Source of the DNA: JANYHH01 sp965249745
GTDB lineage: Bacteria > Deinococcota > Deinococci > Deinococcales > JAAFIG01
Reading direction: 5' to 3'
DNA: 64,000 nt
Assembly: GCA_965249745.1 (NCBI GenBank)
Contig: OZ252252.1
Coordinates: 806,001-870,000, forward strand
Every line of letters begins with the position of its first letter. Position 1 is the stretch's first letter. The translations under genes were made by a program, and so were the position numbers. Positions 40,417 to 51,294 of the stretch are shown piece after piece. The notes beneath the pieces are model-generated. The model worked only from the letters and a program-made list of their open reading frames with translations, was not told the DNA's origin and did no database searches.

Positions 40417-42707
40417 ATGCGTCCAACCCCAAGCCTCGAGCATCTCTGTTAAACCGGAGAAAGCCCGTGGACCCACAACAGATTGATCTCGAGACTGCGC
40501 CCGCATCCGGCGCGGTGCAGCGCGGCCTGCTGGTCTCCACGCGCCTGCTGCTGCTGGTGTTGCTGCTGGCAATTCCGCTGGGTGTGGCCATGGTACTGCT
40601 GGTCAACAGCCAGCAAGATCAGATTAATTTCGCCTTGCGTGAACGCGACGGTTCGCAGTACCTGAAGACGCTCGGAACCCTGCTGCAACGCTTCTCTGAA
40701 CACCGCAACCTGGTTTCGGATCAGCGCATGGGATCGAAATCTGCCATGCAAGCGCGGCAGGCGAAGGTCGCGGAAGTCAGCGCCCTGTTCACGCAACTCG
40801 ATTCGCTGGACGGTCGTTTCGGGACCACCTTCGGTAGCTCCGAAGCCTACCGGACGTTGAAGGATTCCTGGCTGGAACTCAACAAGAACGTGACCGGACT
40901 AACGCCTCTTCAGAACGACCAAGCGCACACACGTCTAATTAACGATGCCTGGTTTTCGTTGTTGCGAACCGTGACGGTCAACTCCAACCTGATCCTGGAC
41001 CCATCTATTGATACCTATTTCACGATGGACCTGGTGACGGACAAACTGCCAGCGGTCGCCAATATCGTGGGTCAGATCAACGGTCTTGGAAACATTGCCC
41101 TGACTCGCAAACAGATTGATCCCGCCACCCGCCAAAGCATCAGCGATCTGGTGGCGGTCCTCAAATCTGAGATCGTTGGCAGTGAACGCTCTGCGAAAAC
41201 AGCGGCCGACGCCAACAAACCCCTGCTGGGTGACCTCTATCAGCCGGTGTATCAGAATAACCGTGACATTGAAGCGCTGTTACGCAACACCGTGCTTCCG
41301 GAAATCGTTCAGGTCAAGCCGCAACCCTCCTATCCGGTGGATGTCTTTGCGAAATCCGTGTCGGTGCTGTTCAACAACTACTTCACTGATTACGCAATCG
41401 CCCTGACAAAGCTCACCGAAGCGCTGACCTCACGTATTAACAGTTTGCAGAACGCGCAACGCCTGGCACTGCTGGTTCTGGCAGTGCTTCTGGTGGCAGT
41501 CGTGCTGGTCACGTTCTTCATCATTCGCTCGATCACCCGCCCGTTGGCAGAAATGTCAGCCGTGGCTCAGCGATTCGGTTCTGGTGATCTGAGCCAGAAC
41601 ATGACGATCCGCTCCCAGGACGAGCTGGGCAAGTTAGGTCTGGCGTTCAACAACTCCATCGTTCGTCTGCGCGGGTTCTTCGGCCAGCAGGAAGAGGAGC
41701 GCGTCAAGGGTCAGCAATTGCAGAAGAACATCGGTGACTTCCTGGACGTGGCCATGCAGATTTCCGGTGGCGACCTGACACAGAAGGGCAAGGTCTCCGA
41801 GGACGTGCTCGGAAACGTGGTAGACGCGATCAACCTGATGACCGAAGAGGTCGGTTACTTGCTCAAAGACGTGCAGCAAGCCACCGCCCAGGTCAACTCC
41901 GGTGCGCGCGCCCTGACCCACTCGAGCCGCAACATCGTGCAAGGCGCACAGTCGCAGGCGGAAATCGCACATCAGACAGAGAGTCAGATTCTCGAGGTCT
42001 CGCAGGGCATTCAAGGCATGTCGGTCAGCGCCCAGGAAACGGCGCAAACAGCGCTTCAGACGCTCGAGGCTTCCAAGGAAGGGCGTCAGGCGGTGCAGGA
42101 AACCTTGACTGGCATGAACGCGATTCGCCGTGAGGTCAGTAACATCTCCAAGGGCGTCAAGAGCCTGTCGGATCGCTCGTTGGAAATTCAGGAAATTGTG
42201 GACGCGATTTCCGGTATCGCCGCCCAGACCAACTTGCTGTCCTTGAACGCCGCGATTGAGGCCTCCGGAGCCGGTGAGGCCGGAGCGCGGTTTGCGATCG
42301 TGGCAGACGAGGTGCGTAAGCTGGCGGAGGACTCCGCTAAGTCCACGCAACGCGTCGCGGCGCTGGTGAAGGGCATTCAAACCGAGATCCAGGGTCTGGT
42401 GATCGGCATTGAGGACGGAACCAAAGAGGTGGAGCAGGGATATCGCATCGCCACGCAAGCCGGTGAGCGCTTGGAGCAGATTTCGCTGCTGGCGCAACAG
42501 TCGGCCGATTCCGCGACGCGCATCTCCGAAGTCACCCGCGATCAGGTGATTCGCGTGCAGGACGTGACGCAAGCGGTTCAATCAATCGCTGAAACCGCGC
42601 AGCAAACCCAGGAGCAGAGCCAGTCGGGTCAGGACAGCGCCGAGGAACTGCGGCAACTGGCGCAGAACCTGACCGCGAACCTCGAGCGTTTCAAGTTGCC
42701 CGCGTGA
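40413..42707 (+). CDS. Methyl-accepting chemotaxis protein, PilJ-like
   Basis: 764 residues: membrane segment about 33-55, extracytoplasmic sensor domain 56-348, second segment about 350-372, HAMP about 373-427, then a long cytoplasmic signalling domain. The kinase-contacting hairpin tip near 600 is canonical (AQTNLLSLNAAIEASGAGEA, then VADEVRKLAEDSA). AGGAGG lies 8 nt before ATG 40413. Likely the functional receptor of a type IV pilus chemosensory pathway. Confidence 0.93.
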   Translation: MNASNPKPRASLLNRRKPVDPQQIDLETAPASGAVQRGLLVSTRLLLLVLLLAIPLGVAMVLLVNSQQDQINFALRERDGSQYLKTLGTLLQRFSEHRNLVSDQRMGSKSAMQARQAKVAEVSALFTQLDSLDGRFGTTFGSSEAYRTLKDSWLELNKNVTGLTPLQNDQAHTRLINDAWFSLLRTVTVNSNLILDPSIDTYFTMDLVTDKLPAVANIVGQINGLGNIALTRKQIDPATRQSISDLVAVLKSEIVGSERSAKTAADANKPLLGDLYQPVYQNNRDIEALLRNTVLPEIVQVKPQPSYPVDVFAKSVSVLFNNYFTDYAIALTKLTEALTSRINSLQNAQRLALLVLAVLLVAVVLVTFFIIRSITRPLAEMSAVAQRFGSGDLSQNMTIRSQDELGKLGLAFNNSIVRLRGFFGQQEEERVKGQQLQKNIGDFLDVAMQISGGDLTQKGKVSEDVLGNVVDAINLMTEEVGYLLKDVQQATAQVNSGARALTHSSRNIVQGAQSQAEIAHQTESQILEVSQGIQGMSVSAQETAQTALQTLEASKEGRQAVQETLTGMNAIRREVSNISKGVKSLSDRSLEIQEIVDAISGIAAQTNLLSLNAAIEASGAGEAGARFAIVADEVRKLAEDSAKSTQRVAALVKGIQTEIQGLVIGIEDGTKEVEQGYRIATQAGERLEQISLLAQQSADSATRISEVTRDQVIRVQDVTQAVQSIAETAQQTQEQSQSGQDSAEELRQLAQNLTANLERFKLPA

Positions 42708-42718
42708 AAGGAACTGGT

Positions 42719-44665
42719 ATGAGCGAAGCAAAAAAGACCGGGTTCCGCCTGCCATCGTCTCGAGTTTCATCGCAGACGCTCGGTGATGGGATGCGTGCCT
42801 CGAGCGCGTCACTCTTGGACAACTTGGCGGTACTCTGGAAGATCGGTTTGATCGCCGCGATTCTGGCACTGGGAACGCTGGTGCTGCTGCTGACCAGCCG
42901 GGCGGGTTTGAGCACGATGCGCTATCAGGTGGATAACCTGTACAACTTCATGTTGATCCCGATCACCAGCCTGCAAAATGCCCGGATTCGTTCGATCGAA
43001 ACGGTGCGAACCCTGGACTCACTCAGCATTCCCAACCTTGATAGCGAACAACGCAAGAGCGTGATCGCGCAGGGCATAGAGTACGCCGGGTTCATCAACG
43101 GCATTCTGGAGAAGTACAACAAGGAATGGTTAACCACAATTAGCCCTGAGTTCACCGCCTTGCTCACCAGGCAGGGAAAGCTGGACGTACAGCGCAGCGA
43201 GGTGCTACAAACCGAGGAACTCAATAAACTCAACCTGCGCATGAACGCGAACTTGCAAAAGCTTTCCAAGATGACCACCAATGATCCTTTGCTGGTGGCC
43301 GATTTGCTCGGCGGCTACTTCGAGATCAGTGATCGTTTGCAGGATCTAATTACCCTCAATCAGGGGTACGCCGACCTGTCGGCGAAGGACGCCTTCGCCG
43401 CCTCAGATCGGGCGAACCTCAGCACCATTCTGGCTTTCGTCATCAGTTTGCTCGTTGGTATCGCACTCGTGGTCTTCGTGGCTCGCTCCGTGACCTCGCG
43501 CCTCTCCAAGCTCGAGCGCGGCGCACAAGCCATGCGTGGCGGTAACCTGGATGTGAACGTGGATGTGGCCGGGCGCGACGAGATCGGATCGGTCGGTGCG
43601 ACGCTGAACGCGTCCATCGCCCAGCTTCGTGATTTCAACCGCCTTCAAGAGCAGGAACGCGTCAAGGGTCAGTTGTTGCAACAAAACGTGTCGTCCTTCC
43701 TCGAGGTCGCCATGCAGATCGCGCAGGGCGACCTGACTCAGAAGGGTCAGGTTTCTGAGGACGCGCTGGGCAACGTGGTGGACGCCATCAACGTCATGAC
43801 CGAGGAAATCGGCTTCTTGCTCAAAGACGTGCAGGCAACGGCGACTCAGGTCTCCTCGAGCGCCTCGCAGATGAACACGACCTCGCAGGGCATCCTCAAT
43901 GAGGCGCAATCGCAGACCAGTATCGCGGCGGCCGCGCAGTCGCAAACCGTCAAGGTCACGGAGTCTATTCGCCAACTGGCGCAAACCGCCGAGCGCGGTG
44001 CGCAAACCGCCCGTGAAACCCAGGATGCCAGCAGCGACGGTCAACGCGCCGTGACGAACACGCAGGCGCAGCTTCTCAGCCTCCGCAACGAAATGGGCAA
44101 TATCGCGCAGAACGCGCAATCCTTGGAGAAACGCTCCGGCGAGATCTCCGAGGTCGTGCGCACGATTTCCCGCTTCGCCTCGCAGACGAACTTGCTGGCC
44201 CTCGGCGCTTCGCTGGAGGCCGCCGGGGCCGGTGAGGCCGGGGCGCGCTTTGGAGCGGTAGCGACAGCCGTGCGCGGGTTGGCGGACGAATCCGCGAAAG
44301 CCGCGACTCGAGTCACGCAGCTCGTGCGAGACGTACAAACCGAGATTCAGCAACTGGCACTCCTAGCGGAATCCGGGGCGCAACAGGCGGACGCCGGGAC
44401 GAAAGTGGCTCAGGAGGCCGGGGACCGCTTGAAACGCATCGCAGAGCTGGCAGACGAATCGGCCAGCGCCGCCAACTCCATCTCGAGCCTGGCGCTGGAT
44501 CAGGTGGAGGGCGTGGAATCGGTTCGTAACGACGTGCAACGCATCGCGCAGACCGCGCAGCAAACCGAATCCGAGTCTAAGGGCGGTCAGGCGGTCGCCT
44601 CGCAACTGCAAACGCTGAGCGACAACCTGACGCGCAGCCTGGAACGCTTCAGACTGCCCGCCTGA
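42719..44665 (+). CDS. Methyl-accepting chemotaxis-like protein with degenerate tip
   Basis: 648 residues from ATG 42719 (AAAGGAA upstream; a GTG overlapping the previous stop at 42704 is an alternative). Membrane segments at about 40-62 and 236-258, HAMP, signalling domain. It is a paralogue of the preceding receptor, but its hairpin tip reads QTNLLALGASLEAAGAGEA and VATAVRGLADESA: the invariant Asn and Glu of the canonical LNAAIEA/EVRxLA contact face are lost. It may act as a modulator within receptor arrays. Confidence 0.9.
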   Translation: MSEAKKTGFRLPSSRVSSQTLGDGMRASSASLLDNLAVLWKIGLIAAILALGTLVLLLTSRAGLSTMRYQVDNLYNFMLIPITSLQNARIRSIETVRTLDSLSIPNLDSEQRKSVIAQGIEYAGFINGILEKYNKEWLTTISPEFTALLTRQGKLDVQRSEVLQTEELNKLNLRMNANLQKLSKMTTNDPLLVADLLGGYFEISDRLQDLITLNQGYADLSAKDAFAASDRANLSTILAFVISLLVGIALVVFVARSVTSRLSKLERGAQAMRGGNLDVNVDVAGRDEIGSVGATLNASIAQLRDFNRLQEQERVKGQLLQQNVSSFLEVAMQIAQGDLTQKGQVSEDALGNVVDAINVMTEEIGFLLKDVQATATQVSSSASQMNTTSQGILNEAQSQTSIAAAAQSQTVKVTESIRQLAQTAERGAQTARETQDASSDGQRAVTNTQAQLLSLRNEMGNIAQNAQSLEKRSGEISEVVRTISRFASQTNLLALGASLEAAGAGEAGARFGAVATAVRGLADESAKAATRVTQLVRDVQTEIQQLALLAESGAQQADAGTKVAQEAGDRLKRIAELADESASAANSISSLALDQVEGVESVRNDVQRIAQTAQQTESESKGGQAVASQLQTLSDNLTRSLERFRLPA

Positions 44666-44704
44666 AGCCATCACCTCTCCATACTTTTCCATTCAAAGAA
44701 TCCC

Positions 44705-44737
44705 ATGAACTTCAACCCCGACAAGGACACCCGATGA
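44705..44737 (+). CDS. 10-codon mini-ORF overlapping the CheA start
   Basis: ATG 44705 reads MNFNPDKDTR and stops at TGA 44735-44737, which overlaps the CheA ATG 44734 (ATGA). CheA's AAGGA site lies inside it. It may be chance or a translational coupler in the 68-bp gap after the second receptor. Confidence 0.3.
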   Translation: MNFNPDKDTR

Positions 44738-47526
44738 TTGCCACATTGACCGCCAACGCCGACCTGATGGAAAGCTTCCTGACCGAAGCCTGGGAGACCA
44801 TCAGTGACCTCGAGCGTGCCCCGAGCCTGGTTCAGGATCAGTCGCGCCGCTTGGTCGTGGCGGCCCACCGTTTACGCGGCTCGGCCGGGCTGTATCAGCA
44901 TCCAGAAATTTCCAGTCTGGCAGGCTTGCTGGAACGCATCTTTGAAAGCGTCAGCGGCCTAAACGACGCGCAGCGAGGCGTCGCACTGGATTTCACGGCC
45001 CAAGCAACGGCCGTCATGACCGAGGCGTTGGAGCGGATTCAATCCGGTGCACCGGAGGGCGAGGTCGGACTGGCGCTGGCGGAACTCGGCGGACCGCAAC
45101 TGCTGGAACAACTGCTGAAAGGCGGCAAGGCGGAATTCAAACGCGCTGCCCCCGAAGCCCAGGTCGCGGCGACTGCCCCGGACGAGGCGGTCACCGCCGA
45201 ACTGCGGCGATTCTTCCAGGGCAATCAGGAGGTTTGGGAGTACTTCGCCCCGGAAATCCTCGAGCACCTGGAATCGGTCACACAGGCCGTGGAGACCATC
45301 AATCCGGCCTCACCGGCCGACGCGGTGCAAACCATTTTCCGAGGCGTTCACACCATCAAGGGGGCCAGTTACTCGGTCGGTTGCCAGCCGTTGGGTCGTT
45401 TGGCGCACCGGCTCGAGGATGCGCTGGTCTTGGTGCGCGACGGCAACCTGCCGTGGACCGAGCAACTCGGTGGCGGTGTCATGCAGGGCGTGGATGCGTT
45501 GAACCGGATGCTGCAAACCGCTGAGGGCAAGGAACTGCGCCTCAATGAAGCGCTAGCGGCGGCGAACGCAACACTGGACGCGCTTTTGGGAGTGGATGCT
45601 CCGGTTTCGGTTCCAGGCACAGCCGTTCAAACGCCCCCCGAAGCGGCTCAGGAAACCTCAGCTCAAGAAAACCCTACCCAGGAAAATACCGTCGTCACCA
45701 TTCGCGTCGGCGTCAACCGCTTGGACACGGTGATGAACCTGTCCGGCGAGGTACTCCTGACCCGCGCCCGGTTGGAGCGACTCAGCCAGGAATTCGTCGG
45801 GCTGACGGAACTCTTGGGAGCCAGCCGTCAGCGGTTGCTGAAAACCAGCAACGAGTTCTCCGAGCGTTACGCCAACCCGCGTTTCAATGTCCTCGAGGAG
45901 AGCGCCCCGCTGGACAACAAGCTGCCTGCCCGGAGCGGCCTGGCGGAGAACGTCCGCGAGGTCTTCTCCGAACTCGAGTTTGACCGGTACGACGACCTCA
46001 GTCTTCTCTCCAGAGGCGTGCAAGAAATGACGGCCGATTTGAGCGAGATTCAGGAGCAGATGGACAGCCTGACGCGCACCTTCCGCCGCGAGACAGAAGT
46101 GTTCGAGAAGATCACCCGCAACCTGCGGCTCGAGGCGGGTCGCTTGCGGCTCGTGCCGATGGGTCGCTTCTACCAGCGGCTTCGTCGTCAGGTGCGGCAA
46201 ACCTCGCAGGCGACCGGCAAGGCTGTCCGCCTGGAACTGACCGGCGAGAACGTCGAAGTGGACAACTTGGTGCTGGATGGGCTGGTGGACAGCCTGATTC
46301 ATTTGGTGAACAACGCCGTGGTTCACGGCATCGAAACCGCTGAGACGCGGCGCTCGAGGGGGAAAACGGCTGACGGCGTGATTCGCCTTTCCGCCCGGCG
46401 GCGCGGCAACAGCCTGATTCTGGAAGTTCAGGACGACGGGAACGGCATCAGCTTGGACGCGGTGAAACGCAAGGCCGTAGAACGCGGTTTGCGGACCCAG
46501 GTGGAAGTGGACGCGTTGGGCAACGAACAGGCGGCCGAACTGGTCTTCCTGCCGGGCCTTTCGACCGCCGAGACCGTGACCGACCGCGCCGGGCGCGGCG
46601 TCGGCATGGACGTGGTGTACGCCGCGATTCGACGTTTGAAGGGCACGATCAGCATTCAGACAGAACCCGGTTTCGGTTCCAAGTTCACCCTCCGTATCCC
46701 GGCCAGCCTGATCGTGTCCGACATCCTGTCGTTCCAGTTGAACGGCGAGGACTTCGCGGTTCCCGGCGAAGCCGTGCGTGCGCTCCGTAGCGTCACCGAG
46801 AACGATCTGATTCATCAGAACGACCAGCGCCTGTTCGATTACCAGGGTGAACGGCTCGAGGTGATGTACCTGGCGGACGTGCTGGGACTGCCGCGCGGGC
46901 CAATCGAAAAGCGCTTCCCGATCATGGTCCTGGAAACAGAGGAGAGCCGCACGGCCTATCAGGTGGAAACCTTCACCGGGCTGGAACAGGCCGTGGTCCG
47001 TCCGCTGGAAACTCCGTTCACCGCAATTGCTCACCTGTCCGGCGCGACGGTCAACGCCGACGGGAACGTCGTCATGCTCTTGGACCCGGACGGACTGCTG
47101 CGATTGGAGCGCGGCGAGGTGCTGACAGGCTTCTTCGAGGCTCGAGTCCAGCGCCAACGCCACGTGCTCCTGGTGGACGATTCGCTGTCGGTGCGCAAGG
47201 TGGTTTCCAACATGCTGCTGAGGATGGGAACCAAAGTCACCACGGCCGCCGACGGTCAGGAAGCCCTGGATCTGATTCTGACCGGTAACAGTTTCGATGC
47301 GATCATCACCGATCTGGAAATGCCGCGCCTCTCCGGGTTTGAGCTGGTGGACGAATTGCGTCGCCGTCCCGCCTTCGCCAAATTACCGGTCGCCATGCTC
47401 ACCACCCGCGCCTCGGACAAGCACCGCGAGTTCGCCTTGGCACTTGGCGTCAACGAGTACTTCAGCAAACCGATTGATGACACTCGCCTGCAACGCTGGC
47501 TTGAGCGGGTCGGGAGCGGCGCGTGA
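44734..47526 (+). CDS. CheA-type hybrid histidine kinase (PilL/ChpA-like)
   Basis: 930 residues. Two Hpt domains: the first near 1-110 (AHRLRGSAGLY) and the second near 150-260 (HTIKGASYSVG) with the phospho-His. Dimerisation and ATPase follow at about 340-650 (N-box NNAVVHGIE, DDGNGIS, GRGVGMDVV), then a CheW-like domain (660-800) and a receiver (808-925, Asp in IITDLEMPRLSG). It should phosphorylate its own and neighbouring receivers. Overlaps the next gene as GTGA. This layout is typical of type IV pilus chemosensory kinases. Confidence 0.95.
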   Translation: MIATLTANADLMESFLTEAWETISDLERAPSLVQDQSRRLVVAAHRLRGSAGLYQHPEISSLAGLLERIFESVSGLNDAQRGVALDFTAQATAVMTEALERIQSGAPEGEVGLALAELGGPQLLEQLLKGGKAEFKRAAPEAQVAATAPDEAVTAELRRFFQGNQEVWEYFAPEILEHLESVTQAVETINPASPADAVQTIFRGVHTIKGASYSVGCQPLGRLAHRLEDALVLVRDGNLPWTEQLGGGVMQGVDALNRMLQTAEGKELRLNEALAAANATLDALLGVDAPVSVPGTAVQTPPEAAQETSAQENPTQENTVVTIRVGVNRLDTVMNLSGEVLLTRARLERLSQEFVGLTELLGASRQRLLKTSNEFSERYANPRFNVLEESAPLDNKLPARSGLAENVREVFSELEFDRYDDLSLLSRGVQEMTADLSEIQEQMDSLTRTFRRETEVFEKITRNLRLEAGRLRLVPMGRFYQRLRRQVRQTSQATGKAVRLELTGENVEVDNLVLDGLVDSLIHLVNNAVVHGIETAETRRSRGKTADGVIRLSARRRGNSLILEVQDDGNGISLDAVKRKAVERGLRTQVEVDALGNEQAAELVFLPGLSTAETVTDRAGRGVGMDVVYAAIRRLKGTISIQTEPGFGSKFTLRIPASLIVSDILSFQLNGEDFAVPGEAVRALRSVTENDLIHQNDQRLFDYQGERLEVMYLADVLGLPRGPIEKRFPIMVLETEESRTAYQVETFTGLEQAVVRPLETPFTAIAHLSGATVNADGNVVMLLDPDGLLRLERGEVLTGFFEARVQRQRHVLLVDDSLSVRKVVSNMLLRMGTKVTTAADGQEALDLILTGNSFDAIITDLEMPRLSGFELVDELRRRPAFAKLPVAMLTTRASDKHREFALALGVNEYFSKPIDDTRLQRWLERVGSGA

Positions 47527-48254
47527 AAGCCTTACTGGTTACCGGGGACGCGGAACGAGCCGAACCGTTGCGAACCGCGCTGGGTGCGCATGGGTTCTCC
47601 GTGGAACACGCGGGCAGCGCCCTGTACGCCACCAGTATGCTCGAGCGTTCGCAACCGGACGTGATCGTCGCCGATTTGGAACTCTCCGACATGAGCGGGG
47701 CCGACCTGCTGGAGATCGTGCGCGGCGATCCGTCGCTGATGGCCACGGGTTTCATTTTGCTGACCCTGAACAAACCCGACGACCTGGAAATTCGCCGTCA
47801 CGACCTGCTCGTCTCGCCCGCCGCCGCCCCCAGCGATATTGCTCTGGTCGCCAAACGGCTCGTGCAGGAAGTCATGCGGCAGTTGCACCTGGAAACCAAG
47901 GCTAGTCAGGAACGCGAACCCAGCATCGGTGGCAGCTTGGACGATGCCGACCTGTTGAACCTCGTGCAATGGCTCGCTAAAAGCAATTCCTCTGGCAAAC
48001 TCAGAATCGAGATGGACGGCGCGCACGGCGCGATTTATTTCCTGCACGGTCGCCCGACCCACGCCGAGTACGGCGGTCGGATCGGCGAGGAAGCCGTGAT
48101 TCGCCTGTTCGGTCAGGCGGGACACGCGATCAGCGGCTCGTTCAGCTTCGAGAAACTCGAGAACGACAGCCTGGAACTGCAAACCAAAACGATTCGCAAA
48201 TCCTTGTTCCAACTGCTCTTGGACCTAGCAAACCTGGAAAACATTCACAGCTAA
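47523..48254 (+). CDS. Receiver plus DUF4388 (PATAN) protein
   Basis: 243 residues from GTG 47523, overlapping the CheA stop. N-terminal receiver-like domain (PDVIVADLELSDMSG, Asp near 53) in which other receiver residues are weak, so phosphorylation is uncertain. C-terminal DUF4388/PATAN at about 138-240 (GSLDDADLLNLVQWLAKSNS, GAIYFLHGRPTHAEYGGRIG). PATAN domains in cyanobacteria and Myxococcus-type regulators act in pilus and motility control. Confidence 0.85.
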   Translation: MKALLVTGDAERAEPLRTALGAHGFSVEHAGSALYATSMLERSQPDVIVADLELSDMSGADLLEIVRGDPSLMATGFILLTLNKPDDLEIRRHDLLVSPAAAPSDIALVAKRLVQEVMRQLHLETKASQEREPSIGGSLDDADLLNLVQWLAKSNSSGKLRIEMDGAHGAIYFLHGRPTHAEYGGRIGEEAVIRLFGQAGHAISGSFSFEKLENDSLELQTKTIRKSLFQLLLDLANLENIHS

Positions 48255-48289
48255 CGGTGCCGCTCTGCTCGAGCCTCGCCCAGCCCCGA

Positions 48290-48351
48290 TCTGGCTCACG
48301 ATGTGACAAACGCACCACCAGACAGGGAAAACGACAGTAAGCTGGTCCTCA
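48290..48351 (+). promoter_or_regulatory. Promoter region of the receiver-roadblock gene, possible degenerate repeat copy
   Basis: TAAGCT lies 8 nt before ATG 48352. The preceding stretch (CTCACGATGTGACAAACGCA, then AAAACGACAGTAAGCTGGTC) partly follows the ~95-bp repeat (hairpin arm, then AAAACGGTAAGCTGACC in copy D), suggesting an eroded fifth copy supplies the -10 box. Similarity is weak. Confidence 0.35.
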
Positions 48352-49152
48352 ATGAAGATCCTCATCGTTGACGACTCCGTGAGCGTCCGTAAAGCCCTGG
48401 AACGCCTGCTGGCACCACGCAATTTCACGGTGCTGTCTGCCTCGAGCGCCGAACATGCCCTGGAAGCTCTGGCTCAGGACACGCCGAATCTGATCATCGC
48501 CGACATTGTCATGCCGGGCATGAACGGCTTCGAGCTGACCCAACGCCTGAAGAGCAGCGATCACCACAAACACATCCCGGTTCTGTTGATCAGTGGTATC
48601 GTAGATGCCGCCGTGCAAACCCAAGCCAAGGAGGCTGGCGCACAGGGGGTCATCAGTAAGCCGTTCACCCCAGAAGAACTCTTCCCCCGAATAGACGAGG
48701 TACTCTCCAAGCTGCCCGCCAGCGCGCAACTGGAGTTCGATCCAGCCCCCACGCCGGTTCCAGCCGCCACCAGCCCTATCTCGAGCAAGACGCTCTCTTT
48801 CGAGGGACAGCTCGCGCCGTTCTTCGACAAACCCGAAGTGGAAACGGTCCTGATCGTGGCGACGACCGTGGATGCCAGCATCCTGGCGTTCTCAGGGAAG
48901 AGCATCCCGGACGCCCCGCTGATTGGGACGTACATTCGTACCATCACCAGCATCAGCAAGGGCTTGGGGCATAACCTGAGCGTCGAAGAGATTCACGGCT
49001 TTTCTTTGGAGTACGGCAACAAAAGTGTTTTCGTGCAGCGCGTCAACGATTCGGCGGCGCTGGTACTGATCGTTGGCAACAGCAACATTCCAAGCACGGT
49101 GCGCTATCTGGCGCAACGCCAGATGCCAAACCTGCAACAAGCCTTCGCCTAA
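48352..49152 (+). CDS. Receiver plus roadblock/LC7-like protein
   Basis: 266 residues. Canonical receiver at 1-122 (IVDDS, Asp in LIIADIVMPGMNGFEL near 53, LISG, ISKPF), a Pro/Ala-rich linker, then a roadblock/LC7-like domain at about 145-266 (ETVLIVATTVDASILAFSGK, ALVLIVGNSNIPSTVRYLAQ). Roadblock domains such as MglB regulate the small GTPase MglA, which sets cell polarity and pilus position; no MglA gene is in the window. Last gene of the cluster, ended by a strong terminator. Confidence 0.8.
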   Translation: MKILIVDDSVSVRKALERLLAPRNFTVLSASSAEHALEALAQDTPNLIIADIVMPGMNGFELTQRLKSSDHHKHIPVLLISGIVDAAVQTQAKEAGAQGVISKPFTPEELFPRIDEVLSKLPASAQLEFDPAPTPVPAATSPISSKTLSFEGQLAPFFDKPEVETVLIVATTVDASILAFSGKSIPDAPLIGTYIRTITSISKGLGHNLSVEEIHGFSLEYGNKSVFVQRVNDSAALVLIVGNSNIPSTVRYLAQRQMPNLQQAFA

Positions 49153-49162
49153 ATCCGCACAA

Positions 49163-49201
49163 GAGAAGCCCCTCGCCGAATACTGCGAGGGGCTTCTTTC
49201 A
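49163..49201 (+). terminator. Intrinsic terminator of the chemosensory cluster
   Basis: Perfect 11-bp stem GAAGCCCCTCG/CGAGGGGCTTC with a 10-base loop, followed by TTTC. Confidence 0.9.
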
Positions 49202-49224
49202 TGGTGTTTAGCGGATAATGCACA

Positions 49225-49259
49225 AACCAAAAATAAAAATCTCGAGCGCGAGGCTCGAG
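49225..49259 (-). terminator. Intrinsic terminator of the 16S gene built from two CTCGAG sites
   Basis: On the minus strand CTCGAGC-CTCGC-GCTCGAG forms a perfect 7-bp hairpin followed by ATTTTTATTTTT. It stands about 77 bp after the 16S 3' end, so the transcript ends here without 23S or 5S. Confidence 0.8.
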
Positions 49260-49333
49260 GTATCTTCTGTTAGTTTTGCCCTTGATGTTCGAGTGTGAAG
49301 CATTCCCACTATTACTAGTGAGCTGAAACTCCT

Positions 49334-50842
<1,509 letters not shown>

Positions 50843-51294
50843 GGTTCAAAGTCGAGACTAGTGATAGCTCGAGGTTTGATGAAGTTTGAACCTCGCCAAA
50901 ATAAACATTGGCAAAGTTTTGTTCTCGAGATACCCTCTCGAGTGGTTTGCATCCGTTTTTGGTTCAAGTCCGGTGCGACTTGCCCAGTTTAAACGCTCAT
51001 TCATTGCTGGTGAGGTTTGCTGGGGATCTCAACTGTCGTTGAGGTCAGGTGTTTCTGTTTCACACTCGAACTGTCAAGGATCGCGCTTGGCAGCAGTTGC
51101 CTGCTCTCGAGCGACCAAGAGAGTATCACCCGGCTTGGAAGATGTCAAGTGAGGCGCTACGTGGATGCGAAATGCGTTGGGGACACGGGAAATCGGTTTC
51201 CATTTCCGGTTCGGACTCGAGTTCATTCCGTGATCTGATGGTGGGTCTCGAGTTGCGCCGCCTCAACTCATGGATCGGCTGATAAAGTACGGCT
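50843..51294. promoter_or_regulatory. 16S leader and promoter region
   Basis: On the minus strand TTGACA (51148-51143) and TACTCT (51125-51120) are separated by 17 bp, a strong promoter predicting a leader of about 270 nt before the 16S 5' end. A second TTGACA occurs nearer the gene. No gene is present in this 452-bp stretch. The plus-strand -10 of lspA lies at its right end. Confidence 0.7.

Noticed and set aside
45658..47163. 501-codon open frame antisense to the CheA gene
   Set aside because: Antisense frames this long are common opposite GC-rich genes; the sense strand encodes a clear CheA with conserved motifs. The same applies to antisense frames at 41634-42581 and 43403-44353.
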